Source: Planctomycetota bacterium (GTDB taxonomy: Bacteria > Planctomycetota > UBA1135 > UBA2386). From it: a stretch of DNA of 48,944 bases. The stretch lies in assembly GCA_016713175.1 (NCBI GenBank), contig JADJPQ010000022.1, positions 1-48,944 of the forward strand, written 5' to 3'. Under the pieces are notes generated by a model that was given only the letters and a program-made list of their open reading frames with translations, was not told where the DNA came from and ran no database searches. Positions 15,298-24,866 of this stretch are shown here, in pieces. The stretch's first letter is position 1, and each line of letters starts with the position of its first letter. Both the position numbers and the translations under genes were made by a program.

Positions 15298-17178
15298 GTG
15301 TCCTCGCCGTCACCGACTCGCTCGCTGCCCGATCTGCCGACCATGCGCCGTCGACTCGCGGCCGAGCTGCGCGCCGGGCGCCGCGAACGGCGTGAACGCG
15401 ACCGGCGGCACCAGTTCTTCGAACGCCAGCATCGGGTGTTCCTCGACCTGGCTCGCCTCGATCACGGCGATTTCGACAAGGCCACGCGCGCCATCGTGCA
15501 ACGGACAGCCGAGCTGCTCGCCACGGCCCGCGTCAGTGTCTGGCTGTTCAACGCCGAGCGCTCGGCGATGGTCTGCCAGGTGCTGTTCATGCGTGCCGAC
15601 GGCACGTACCAGTGCGGCCTGGCGCTGCCGGTGGCGGCGTTCCCGGCCTACTTCCGTGCCCTCGGTGAACATCGGATGCTGGCGGCCCACACGGCGCAGA
15701 CGGATCCACGCACCTCCGAGTTCACGACCGCGTATCTGCAGCCGCTCGGCATCACTTCGATGCTCGATTGCGGCATCTGGCGAGCGGGCCAGGTGATGGG
15801 CGTGGTGTGCGCCGAGCACACCGGCCCGGCGCGCACGTGGACGGTCGAAGAACAGGACTTCATCGCCTCGATCGCCGACATCGCGATGCTGATCGTCGAG
15901 TCCTCGCAACGCCGCACCGCCCTGCTCGAAATCGAGGCCGCGCAGCGGACCGCCGAACGGACCAACCAGAGCCTGCAGCGCGTCAATCGCCAGTTGCAGG
16001 ACAGCCTGGTCGAGGCCGAACGGCTGGCGACGATCGCGCAGAACGCCAATCAGGCGAAGTCGGAGTTCCTGGCCAACATGAGCCATGAGATCCGCACGCC
16101 GATGAACGGCATCCTCGGCTACACCGAACTGCTGATCGGCACCTCGCTCGACGACCGCCAGCGGGAATGGGTCACGACGGTCGATCAGTCGGCGCGCGCG
16201 CTGCTGACCGTCATCAATGACATCCTCGACGTCTCGCAGATGGAGAGCGGCAAGCTGCGCGTCGAACGGCAACCGTTCGATCTGTTCACGCAGATCCGCT
16301 CGGTGCTGCAACTGTTCCAGCCGGCCGCAGCCGCCAAGGGACTGTCCCTGGGATCGATCGAACACGACGCCAAGGTGGCGCATGTCCAAGGCGATCCGAT
16401 CCGGGTTCGGCAGGTGTTGACCAACCTGGTCGGCAACGCGCTGAAGTTCACCGACCGCGGTGCGGTCACCGTCCGGCTCGAACTGCTGCCGGACCTCCGC
16501 CAGGTGCGCTGCGAGGTGATCGACTCCGGCGTGGGCATTCCGGCCGACAAACAGGATCTGTTGTTCCAGAAGTTCAGCCAGGTCGATGCCAGCCCGGCAC
16601 GCCGACATGCCGGCACGGGCTTGGGGCTCGCGATCTCGAAGAACCTGATCGAACGGATGGGCGGCAGCGTCGGTGTGCACAGCGAGGCCGGCGCCGGCGC
16701 GACGTTCTGGTTCACGTTGCCGCTGGCCGCGAGCGCACCGGTCGCAACCGCAGGCGCTCCGGCATCTGGTCAGGCCGCGCCGACCGTCGGCGCCTCGCGC
16801 GCACCGGTCCTGTTGGTCGAGGACAACCTCGTCAACCAGCGCCTGGTGGCCGCGATGCTGCAGAAGCTCGGGCGCACGGTCGAGATCGCCGGCGATGGCG
16901 AAGCGGCGGTGAAACGGGCAGGCGAACGGCCGTTCGACGTCATCCTGATGGACTGCCAGTTGCCGGTGATGGACGGGTTTGCCGCGACCGAGGCGATCCG
17001 CCGGTGCGAAACCGTGGGGCAGCGGCCCCGCACACCGATCATCGCGCTGACCGCGCACGCGCTGGCGGGTGACCGGGAACGTTGCCTCGACGCCGGCATG
17101 GACGATCACATCACCAAACCGCTGTCACTCGGCGACCTGCAGGCCGCGTTGACGCGCTGGTCGCGGCAACCGGGCTGA
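15298..17178 (+). CDS. GAF-domain hybrid sensor histidine kinase
   Basis: 626 residues, soluble. An N-terminal Arg-rich helix leads to a GAF sensor domain (about 55-205). A coiled coil (205-255) joins it to the HisKA dimerisation domain with phospho-acceptor His263 in FLANMSHEIRTPMNGILGY. The HATPase domain has LTNLVGNALKFT (N box), IDSGVGIP (G1) and GTGLGLAISK (G2). A Pro/Ala linker leads to a receiver domain (about 503-625) with LLVEDN, the phosphorylatable Asp552 in LMDCQLPVMDG and the conserved Lys in ITKPL. I chose the GTG at 15298 because GAGAGG lies 7 bp before it. The output partner is not adjacent. Confidence 0.87.
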   Translation: MSSPSPTRSLPDLPTMRRRLAAELRAGRRERRERDRRHQFFERQHRVFLDLARLDHGDFDKATRAIVQRTAELLATARVSVWLFNAERSAMVCQVLFMRADGTYQCGLALPVAAFPAYFRALGEHRMLAAHTAQTDPRTSEFTTAYLQPLGITSMLDCGIWRAGQVMGVVCAEHTGPARTWTVEEQDFIASIADIAMLIVESSQRRTALLEIEAAQRTAERTNQSLQRVNRQLQDSLVEAERLATIAQNANQAKSEFLANMSHEIRTPMNGILGYTELLIGTSLDDRQREWVTTVDQSARALLTVINDILDVSQMESGKLRVERQPFDLFTQIRSVLQLFQPAAAAKGLSLGSIEHDAKVAHVQGDPIRVRQVLTNLVGNALKFTDRGAVTVRLELLPDLRQVRCEVIDSGVGIPADKQDLLFQKFSQVDASPARRHAGTGLGLAISKNLIERMGGSVGVHSEAGAGATFWFTLPLAASAPVATAGAPASGQAAPTVGASRAPVLLVEDNLVNQRLVAAMLQKLGRTVEIAGDGEAAVKRAGERPFDVILMDCQLPVMDGFAATEAIRRCETVGQRPRTPIIALTAHALAGDRERCLDAGMDDHITKPLSLGDLQAALTRWSRQPG

Positions 17179-17240
17179 CGCATCGCCGCGCTCTGGCCCG
17201 ACCGCTAGACTGCGGGACCCCGATCGCAGTCACCCGCACG

Positions 17241-19508
17241 ATGAACCGACCGTTCGCCGCCAGTGTCCTCCTGCTGCTCGCCCTGCCAGCCGCTGCCCAG
17301 AACGACGATGCCGACCTCGACAAGCGCCAGGCGAAGACCCTGAATGCGTTCGCCAAGAAGGCGTTCGACAAGGGCTTCCCGCGCCAGGCCAAGCTGATCT
17401 GGCTGCAGGTGCTGAAGCTCTACGACAGCGAAGATGCCGAGGCGCACAAGGGGCTGGGGCACGTCAAGACCGGCTCGTCGTGGAATCCGGATCCGAAGAG
17501 TCCGTACCCGACCGCCGACACCGGCACCGGCGCCGACGGCGCGTCGCTGTTCTCGCAGTACGAGCAGATGAAGAAGACCCTGGCGCAGGGCCACCGCGCG
17601 CAGGCCGAGAAGTGGGAGAAGGCCGGCAACACGCCGCGGGCCCGCCATCACTGGGAGATGGTGCTGCGCTGGGTCGCCAGCGACGACAAGGCCAAGAAGG
17701 CGCTCGAACACCGCGACTTCGGCGGTGTCAGCGGCTCGGCGATCGAACAGACGCTGTACGAGAACAGCAAGAAGATCGAGCAGGCGGTCGTCGATCAGAG
17801 CCGCACCGACTACCCGGTGCAGAAGACCGCCGACCACCGCAACGAGATCCTCGACAAGGCCCAGGTCAAGTACATCACGCTGACCAGCGAGCACTTCGTC
17901 CTGCACGGCGATGCCGAAGAAGAGGCGACGTTGGCCGAGTCGCTGCGCTGGGCCGAACGGACGCTGCGGGTCTGCGAAGTGGCGTTCCCGTGGAAGCCGC
18001 CGTTCGTCGATCAGGGCAAGTGGCCGAACGAATGGGCGTTCTTCGTCGCCAAGGAGACGTATCAGCAGATCCTGCAGGCGCACAAGGACAAGGTGCAGGA
18101 CCTCGAGTGGAAGCTGAAGCACACGACGACCTCCGGCATCGGCAACACGGCGCTGGCGGCGACCTCGGGCAAGCAGGTGTCGTTCGACGCCGCGGTGCGC
18201 AACGTCGCCCGCGCCTGGGCGGGCTTTGGCACCGATGGCCTGAACGAGGGCATCGGCCACACGTTCGTCGGCATGATCTTCAACAACAACCGGCTGTTCT
18301 CGGTCGACCTGAAGAAGCAGCAGGGCACCGCCGCGAGCGAAGAGGATCGCGAGTACCAGTCGCCGGACTTCGACGTCTGGAAGAACCTGAATCTCGAACT
18401 GGCGTGGAAGGCGACCGGTGGCGTGCCGGCGCGCGACCTGCCGTTCTGCGACGCGGCCGCGTTCACCAACGAGCAGCGCATCAAGGCCTGGTCGTTCAGC
18501 GATTACGTGATGCGGCGCGACCCGAACCTGCTGCTCGCCATGGACCGGCTCGGGCTGGAAATGCAGGCCGCGAAGCAGAAGCAGCCGCTCGAGTTCGAAG
18601 CCCGGTTCGATGCCGCGCACGACGTCAAGCTCGATCAGCTCGAGAAGGAATGGGTGGCGTTCTGGACCGAGGCGAGTCCGGTGCTGAAGGCGATCCAGAA
18701 CAACACGCCGCCGCTGGCCGCGGTCAGCAAGGGCGTCGAGAAGTGGCTGGAGGCGTTCAATCTGGCGCGCAAGGAGGCCAACCGGACGCCGGTCACCTGG
18801 TCGTCCAACCTGTCGACGCGCTGCCACGACCACGCCGAGTACCTGGCCAGGAACAAGCAGGAACGCGGTCCGATCGCCGAGCACCAGCAGAAGGTCGAAC
18901 TCGGCGGCAGCTACGTCGGCAGCATGTTCGCCGAGACCGCGATCGTCGAGATCGGCGCCAAACCTGCCAACGCCAAGAAGATGTTCGCGCGCTGGCTCGA
19001 GATCCCCGGCTACCGCGATGCGATCGTCAACAGCTTCCTGGTCAGCGTCGGCATCTACAGCGACAACGACATCCTGGTGATGAACGTCGTCTCCGGCATC
19101 GGCCAGCCGACCTCACGCGGCGCTGGCTACGGCAGCTACCCGCTCGACAACCAGGAGAACGTGCCGGTCGAGGTCGCGGTGGCCGACATCGGCCCCGAAC
19201 TCGTGGCGCTGCTCGAGAAGCACGGCAAGGCCGGCAAGAAGACCGTCGGCTTCCCGCTGACCCTGCACTTTGGCAGCGTGATCGGCGGCAACCGCCACAC
19301 CTATTCCTGCGCCGTCCAGGACGCCCGCGGCAACGATGTTCCCGGCGCGATCCTGCTCGACGACGGCCACATCCGCCGTTCGTCAGCGCCAGGGATGGTG
19401 ACGTTCTATCCGTTCGATCCGCTCCCGCGCGGCGAAGTGACCGCGCACTGGAGCTGGAACTCCGAGGGCGGTCCGCAAAAGCTCGCCGTCAAGTTCAAGA
19501 CCAGGTAG
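17241..19508 (+). CDS. secreted protein with peptidase-MA-like region and CAP (SCP/PR1) domain
   Basis: 755 residues. After the signal peptide (MNRPFAASVLLLLALPAAAQ) comes a Lys/Ala-rich TPR-like helical region (about 20-200). Then follows a segment resembling secreted zinc peptidases of the MA clan: YITLTSEHFVLHGDAEE at about 210, and GLNEGIGHTFVG at about 330, where such enzymes have their glutamate-containing helix. No HExxH is present, so this part may be inactive. Residues about 490-625 form a CAP domain, with TWSSNLSTRCHDHAEYLARN and EHQQKVELGGSYVGSMFAE supplying the His and Glu of the CAP cavity. A beta-rich tail ends the protein. Confidence 0.7.
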   Translation: MNRPFAASVLLLLALPAAAQNDDADLDKRQAKTLNAFAKKAFDKGFPRQAKLIWLQVLKLYDSEDAEAHKGLGHVKTGSSWNPDPKSPYPTADTGTGADGASLFSQYEQMKKTLAQGHRAQAEKWEKAGNTPRARHHWEMVLRWVASDDKAKKALEHRDFGGVSGSAIEQTLYENSKKIEQAVVDQSRTDYPVQKTADHRNEILDKAQVKYITLTSEHFVLHGDAEEEATLAESLRWAERTLRVCEVAFPWKPPFVDQGKWPNEWAFFVAKETYQQILQAHKDKVQDLEWKLKHTTTSGIGNTALAATSGKQVSFDAAVRNVARAWAGFGTDGLNEGIGHTFVGMIFNNNRLFSVDLKKQQGTAASEEDREYQSPDFDVWKNLNLELAWKATGGVPARDLPFCDAAAFTNEQRIKAWSFSDYVMRRDPNLLLAMDRLGLEMQAAKQKQPLEFEARFDAAHDVKLDQLEKEWVAFWTEASPVLKAIQNNTPPLAAVSKGVEKWLEAFNLARKEANRTPVTWSSNLSTRCHDHAEYLARNKQERGPIAEHQQKVELGGSYVGSMFAETAIVEIGAKPANAKKMFARWLEIPGYRDAIVNSFLVSVGIYSDNDILVMNVVSGIGQPTSRGAGYGSYPLDNQENVPVEVAVADIGPELVALLEKHGKAGKKTVGFPLTLHFGSVIGGNRHTYSCAVQDARGNDVPGAILLDDGHIRRSSAPGMVTFYPFDPLPRGEVTAHWSWNSEGGPQKLAVKFKTR

Positions 19509-19529
19509 CGCGGGCGCCGTCGCGCCACC

Positions 19530-21830
19530 TCACGAACCCGGCACCAGTCGCAGCCCGCGGCTGAACGCGATGCCAAAGCGGGCGCCGGTGTCCCAGCTCA
19601 GCGCCTGCACGTGCAGCGTCGCGCCGAGCAACTGCGGCGTCGCCGGGATGGTCATCGGCAACGCCAGGCCGCCGGCAGGCAGGAACGAGCCGACCACCAG
19701 ATCCGGCTCGACGAGCAACGCGCCACCATGCCCGGTCGGCAGGTTGGCGGCTTCCGGCGCGGCCACGAACACCGCCAGTGCCGGGACCGCGGCCGGGTTG
19801 GCGAGCAACAAGTGCACGGTCGTGCCAAGCACGGGGTTGGCGTCCGCAGCCAGGTCGGGGACGACACCGCCGGCGCCGGGATAACCGAGACCGTAGCTGC
19901 TCCGGTTGGCCTGCCGCGTCACCGACACGACGCCAGGCGCCGAGTCGTGCGCCGCATCGTGCGCCACGAACGTGAACGTGTCGACGCCGGCGAAGCCCGC
20001 TTCAGGGAAGTAGGTCGCGCGACGGCCCGCGAGCGCCACGGTCCCGTGGGCTGGCTGCGACAGGATCCGGAAGGTCAGCGGATCGGCATTCGGATCGGTC
20101 GCGACCAGGTCGAGCGCTACCGCCTGGTCACCGCAAGTTGCGGTGGCGTTCTGCGCGACCGGCCGCGCATTCGCGTTCGTGTTGCTGCTGTTCGGGCCGT
20201 TGTGACACTCGTAGCAACCGATCCTCGCTCCGCGCGCGAAGGTCTTGACGCCGAAGTGGGTCGAGAACGTGCGGTCGCCCTGGGCCTGCGACAACACGGT
20301 GCCCCGGTAGTCGGCGCCGTGACAGGCCCGGCACTGGCCCGGCCCGCCGTTGCGCTCGACGAGGTCGGCGTGATCGTCGACAAACCGCGAACTGATCGAG
20401 TGCATGCCGTGCGGCCCGCCGTTCAGCACGTAGTCACGGCCGGAATGGCAGGCCGCGCAGTCGGACAACGTGCCGACGTGGCCCTGCAATCCGAGCACCT
20501 GCAGGTTGTCGTTGGCGTGGGCGCCCGGGTACTCGGCATGGGTGCTGCCGTGGCACGCCTCGCAACGCAGTCCGCCGTGACCGGCCGAGAACCGGTACAA
20601 CGACTTGCCGGGCAGCGGCGTGTCGGGCTGGGTCGCGAACGTCGGGTCGACTGCGGTGCGCAGAACGCCCGGCGCAGTGAACGCATCCACGTAGCGGATC
20701 TGGCCGTTGTTCTGCATCGCGGTGCCGGTGTGGCAATTCTGGCAGTTCGGTTCGTCGAACCAGCCTTCGCGGGCCGGGTGTCCGACGGTCGCCATCGAGC
20801 CGTGGCAGCTCTGGCACTGCATCGCGCGGCTGCCATCGGCGGCCACGGCATTGCCCATCGCGCCGCGCAGGCAACGGGTGTCCGAGCCGGGATGGCAGCG
20901 ATAGCACGACGCCCGGTTGGCACTGGCCTCGAGGGTCAGGCCGGAGATCGGATCGACCACGTCGGCGTGGCCGCTATGGACCGCGGCGGTCAACGGCGAG
21001 ATGCCGGCGATGCCCGTTCCTGGCAACGCGTTGGAACGGTGACAGGCAGCGCACAGGATCGGCGTGCCCGCGTTCGCGGTCGCGAACAGGCCGCCTGGCA
21101 GGTAGCCGGCCTGTGCCAGCGCCGCGGTGTAGACCGGCTGGCCGGCGTGGCGTTCGTCGTGCCGCCGCAGGATGTTCAACCGGTAGTCGCGTTCGGAATC
21201 GGCATCGTGTACCCACCCGCCCGCCGGCATCGCCGCCGGACCGGCCGTCGAACCGTGGCACAGCCGGCAGTCCATCTCGTCGCTGACCGGCAACACCACA
21301 TCGGCAGTGGCGAGCAATGCACCTGCTGCACTGCGCGCGCGCACACGCATGAGCGGATATGGCCGCTTGTGCCGGGCATCATCGTACGGCGTGATCGGAA
21401 CACCGGTCGCGTGGAACACCGCGGCGGCGGTGTCGAAAGCCATCGCCCGCGGCGTGTTGGTCGGGCCGGGCATGGCGAACCCCGCCAGCCCCAGATCCGG
21501 CGTCGCGGAGCCGCCGTACAGCGCCGGGGCGAACTGCCAGAAGTTGGTCTTGCCGGTCGACGAGCGATTGATCGATCCGGACGGATCGGCGACCGCTTCG
21601 TAGGTGAGCGTCAGGCCAGCGGCGGAACGGACCAACCGGCCGTCAGCGCCGATCAGCTGCGCGTCGAACGAATTGAACGGCGGCAGGATCGAGAACACGC
21701 TGTAGTCGGAATCCATGCAGTGCATGCCGAGATCGTTCCAGGCGATCAGGCGCATCGACTGGCAACGGAGATCGGCGGTGGACAGCAACAGCGCGACGAT
21801 GGCGACGCCGGGCAACACGGCGGAACGCAT
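19530..21830 (-). CDS. secreted nine-haem c-type cytochrome
   Basis: 766 residues. I chose the ATG at 21830 because GGAG lies just upstream and a signal peptide follows (MRSAVLPGVAIVALLLSTAD). The mature N-terminus has the conserved RLIAWNDLGMHCMDSDYSVF motif seen in some exported multihaem proteins. Nine CxxCH haem sites follow at about residues 188 (CRLCH), 260, 309, 339, 363, 423, 458, 500 and 539 (CYECH), with extra His for axial ligation. A cadherin-like strand region (DTFTFVAHD) and a C-terminal beta-rich module of about 120 residues end the protein. Likely role is electron transfer across the envelope. It converges with the CAP-protein gene 21 bp away. Confidence 0.85.
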   Translation of the reverse strand: MRSAVLPGVAIVALLLSTADLRCQSMRLIAWNDLGMHCMDSDYSVFSILPPFNSFDAQLIGADGRLVRSAAGLTLTYEAVADPSGSINRSSTGKTNFWQFAPALYGGSATPDLGLAGFAMPGPTNTPRAMAFDTAAAVFHATGVPITPYDDARHKRPYPLMRVRARSAAGALLATADVVLPVSDEMDCRLCHGSTAGPAAMPAGGWVHDADSERDYRLNILRRHDERHAGQPVYTAALAQAGYLPGGLFATANAGTPILCAACHRSNALPGTGIAGISPLTAAVHSGHADVVDPISGLTLEASANRASCYRCHPGSDTRCLRGAMGNAVAADGSRAMQCQSCHGSMATVGHPAREGWFDEPNCQNCHTGTAMQNNGQIRYVDAFTAPGVLRTAVDPTFATQPDTPLPGKSLYRFSAGHGGLRCEACHGSTHAEYPGAHANDNLQVLGLQGHVGTLSDCAACHSGRDYVLNGGPHGMHSISSRFVDDHADLVERNGGPGQCRACHGADYRGTVLSQAQGDRTFSTHFGVKTFARGARIGCYECHNGPNSSNTNANARPVAQNATATCGDQAVALDLVATDPNADPLTFRILSQPAHGTVALAGRRATYFPEAGFAGVDTFTFVAHDAAHDSAPGVVSVTRQANRSSYGLGYPGAGGVVPDLAADANPVLGTTVHLLLANPAAVPALAVFVAAPEAANLPTGHGGALLVEPDLVVGSFLPAGGLALPMTIPATPQLLGATLHVQALSWDTGARFGIAFSRGLRLVPGS

Positions 21831-21980
21831 GGGAACTCCGGTGGCAAGGGGAAGCGGGGGCGGCCGAATGACATCCACATGACGCGCGCAGTGCCTCGAG
21901 TGGCTTGCCGCAAAGTGCGTAGACGCCCCCGGACAGCCACGGAGCTGCTGCGGACGCGCCTGCTTGCCCGACCGCCGCAG

Positions 21981-24866
21981 CTACCAGAGCAGCGGCGTGG
22001 CGTCGATGTCGATCACCTCGATGCGATCGCCGCGCCCGATCCAACAGCGAAAGCGCACCGCCTTCATGGTGCTGCGATCGTGCTTTTGGAACAGCTCCTG
22101 CACATCCGCAGTCGTCAGGAACTTGTGCAGATCGCGGGCCGTGCCGGCCGCCGAGTCCTTCGGCAGTTCTGCCGCCAGCAGCAGATCGCCGACCTGCAGC
22201 CCCGAGTCGCGAAGCCGCGGGTGCAGCCGGACGATCCGGACGGCTTGTTCGTCGATCAACGGCGGTTCGCCATCACTCTTGGTCCACTTGCGGTGAACGC
22301 CGATCCAGCCGGCGCGGATCGCTTCCGGATCCTGCTGGAACGGCACCTCGCCGCACTCGATGCCGGCCATCGAGAAGACCGCCCAGGCCTTCGGCGACAG
22401 CGGCGTCAATGTCACGTCGCGTTCTCGACCATCGCGCAGGACGCGCAGAGTCAACGGTTGACCGGCGGTCGCAGCGCGCAGCGTCAACGCGTAACCGGGA
22501 ACCCAGGTCACCGGGGTCCCACCGATCGCCACGAGTGTGTCACCAACCAGCAATCCGGCCCGTGCCGCCGGCCCATCGTCGGCAACGGTGTGCACGATGA
22601 CGCGATCGCCCTGCTGCGCGACCGCGATGCCGAGCGCCGGCGAACGCAACTTCTTCTCGGACAGCAACAGTTCCAGCACCTGACGGCGAACATGATCGAT
22701 CGCGATCGCATAGCCCCGCGATTCGCTGCCGCGGCTGCCCGCGCTGTTGATCCCGACCAGCCGGCCGGCCAGGTCGATCAGGGCGCCACCGCTGTTGCCG
22801 CCGTTGATCGCCGCATCGGTCTCGATCAGGTGCTGCAACTCGGCCCAACGCCCCTTGACGCGGATCGCCTGTTCCTTGGCGGTCACCACGCCGGCAGTGA
22901 TCGTGTTGCTCTGGCCGTGTGGATTGCCGATCGCGATCACGGTCTCGCCTGGCAGCAGTGCATCGGAGTCGCCCAGTTCCACCGGCTGCACGGTCTCGCC
23001 TTCGGGCAGGATCAGCTGCAGCAAGGCCAGATCGTCCTCACGCGAGATCGCCAGCACCCGCACGTCGAACGACCGACCGTCGAACCGCCGGACCTGCACG
23101 ACGTGGTCCTGGCGTTCCTGGCCATCCGGCTCGGTCGCGGCGTCGACGACGTGCCAGTTGGTGATCGCCAGTCCGGACGCGGTGACGATGACGCCCGAAC
23201 CCAGGCTCTCGCCCTCGGTGCGGACCTCCTTGCGATCGGCGAACGGGTTGTCATCGGCGCTGACCGGTGTGGTGACGCGGCTGACGTAGACGTTCAGCAT
23301 CGCCGCCGCCGACTTCTGCACCGCCGCCGCCACCTTGGTGGTGCGCAGCGCCCGCTCCGCCGCAGTCACGACCAACGGCGTCCGGATCGACTCGGTCGCC
23401 GCCGCATGCTCTTCGATCTCTTCGGCAAAAGCCTGCCTCAGCGCCTCGACGCCCACGCACAGATTCAGGTTGGTCTCGGTCTTGGCCTCGGATCCCTCCA
23501 TCGCGAACGCGCGGTCGACCCGATCGACCCGACCGCCATCGACGATCGCCAGCAGCCGTCCGGTCAGATCGACCAGTGCGCCGCCGCCATTCTGGTTGCC
23601 GAGATCGGGATCGGCCTGCAGCACGCCGCGTTGCCGCACCGCGGACAACACGCCGATCGTGACACCCGGCGCGCGCCCGGTCGGATTGCCGATGCCGAGC
23701 ACGGTCTCGCCGAGGATCAGGTCCGTGCCGTCGCCGCAAGCGATCGGTTCGAGTTCGATGCCGGACGGCAGTTCGCAGCGCAGCAGCGCAAGATTGGCGG
23801 CCGTTCGCCGCTTCAACAACCGCGCCGAGACAGTCCGGCCATCGGTCAACGTGACCGTGGCTTGTTCGCCGGGCACCAGATGGGCATTGGTCGCCACGAG
23901 TCCGGATCGACTCAGCACCACACCCGAGCCCAGACCTTCGCGACGCCGCTCGCCGAATGGATCTTCGTCGCCGAGCGTCGGCACCGTTCCATCGCCACCC
24001 CACACACCCACCACGCTTCGCCCCGCCTTGGCCAAGGCGACGGCCGTCGCCGATGGCGTCGCCACCGCCGGCTTGGCCTGTTCACCGAGCTGCTGCGCGA
24101 ACGCACTGCGGATCGCCGCGGCGGGCAACGCGAAGCCGAAGTTCTTGCTCTTCAGTTCTGCCAGCGTCGGCTCCGAGGTCTCGCGGCGGACATGTTCGGC
24201 ACTGCAGATGCCGAGCAGTTCGCCCCTCGCACCGACCAGCGCACCACCCTCGCAGCGCAGATCGATGCGCGCATCGGTCAGCAGCAGCCCGGTCGGCGCC
24301 AGCGCACGACCCCGGTGCACGACGCCAGCCTGCGCGGGTGTGGTCACACCGGCGAACACGATCAGTTCCTTGCCTTCCGGATTGGCGATCACGACCGCCG
24401 GTTCGCCATTGCCGACGCCACCCGCGAGTTCGAACGCCACCAGCGGCCCGTCGCTGGCGACCTGCAGCAACGCCAGTCCCGTCGCGGCGTCGTTCGCGAC
24501 GACCTTCGCCGGCAAGCGCGCGTCCGGCTGGCCGGCGCGTTGCACGAACAGGCTCGCACCGTCGGCACCTCCCACGGCCGTCGACCAGGTGACGACGTAG
24601 CCGGCCGGATGCACCACCAGGCCCGTCCGCGGCCCCTGCAATTCGAACGGGGTGCCGCCGGCCGTCACCTCGACGACGATCTTGACAACCGCATCGGCCT
24701 TGCCGAACACGACCCCGGCGGCGCCGCTCGCCCGCAACGCCGCGGTCGCCTCGTCGACGGCCGGCGCCGACAACAGCGTTGGCGCGATGATCCCCTGCGC
24801 TGGCAACGTCGCCAGCAGAACTCCCAGCAGCCACGGCACGGCCGCGGCCCGAGCCCCGGTTCGCAT
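21981..24866 (-). CDS. secreted triple trypsin-domain HtrA-like protease with PDZ domains
   Basis: 961 residues with a signal peptide. Three trypsin-like domains are in tandem. Domain 1 (about 50-240) has lost all three catalytic residues (Ser95, Gly130, Glu206 at the aligned places). Domain 2 (about 280-470) keeps His329 in VATNAHLV but has Asn358 and Gly427 for Asp and Ser. Domain 3 (about 520-725) is complete: His572 in ITNWHVV, Asp612 in EDDLALLQL and Ser692 in INGGNSGGALIDL. A PDZ domain (about 740-820, DGPAARAGLLVGDTLVAIGG) and a second PDZ-like region (about 855-935, RDSGLQVGDLLLAAEL) follow. Its ATG overlaps the stop of the zinc-finger protein gene (TGATG), so expression is coupled. 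Confidence 0.87.
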   Translation of the reverse strand: MRTGARAAAVPWLLGVLLATLPAQGIIAPTLLSAPAVDEATAALRASGAAGVVFGKADAVVKIVVEVTAGGTPFELQGPRTGLVVHPAGYVVTWSTAVGGADGASLFVQRAGQPDARLPAKVVANDAATGLALLQVASDGPLVAFELAGGVGNGEPAVVIANPEGKELIVFAGVTTPAQAGVVHRGRALAPTGLLLTDARIDLRCEGGALVGARGELLGICSAEHVRRETSEPTLAELKSKNFGFALPAAAIRSAFAQQLGEQAKPAVATPSATAVALAKAGRSVVGVWGGDGTVPTLGDEDPFGERRREGLGSGVVLSRSGLVATNAHLVPGEQATVTLTDGRTVSARLLKRRTAANLALLRCELPSGIELEPIACGDGTDLILGETVLGIGNPTGRAPGVTIGVLSAVRQRGVLQADPDLGNQNGGGALVDLTGRLLAIVDGGRVDRVDRAFAMEGSEAKTETNLNLCVGVEALRQAFAEEIEEHAAATESIRTPLVVTAAERALRTTKVAAAVQKSAAAMLNVYVSRVTTPVSADDNPFADRKEVRTEGESLGSGVIVTASGLAITNWHVVDAATEPDGQERQDHVVQVRRFDGRSFDVRVLAISREDDLALLQLILPEGETVQPVELGDSDALLPGETVIAIGNPHGQSNTITAGVVTAKEQAIRVKGRWAELQHLIETDAAINGGNSGGALIDLAGRLVGINSAGSRGSESRGYAIAIDHVRRQVLELLLSEKKLRSPALGIAVAQQGDRVIVHTVADDGPAARAGLLVGDTLVAIGGTPVTWVPGYALTLRAATAGQPLTLRVLRDGRERDVTLTPLSPKAWAVFSMAGIECGEVPFQQDPEAIRAGWIGVHRKWTKSDGEPPLIDEQAVRIVRLHPRLRDSGLQVGDLLLAAELPKDSAAGTARDLHKFLTTADVQELFQKHDRSTMKAVRFRCWIGRGDRIEVIDIDATPLLW

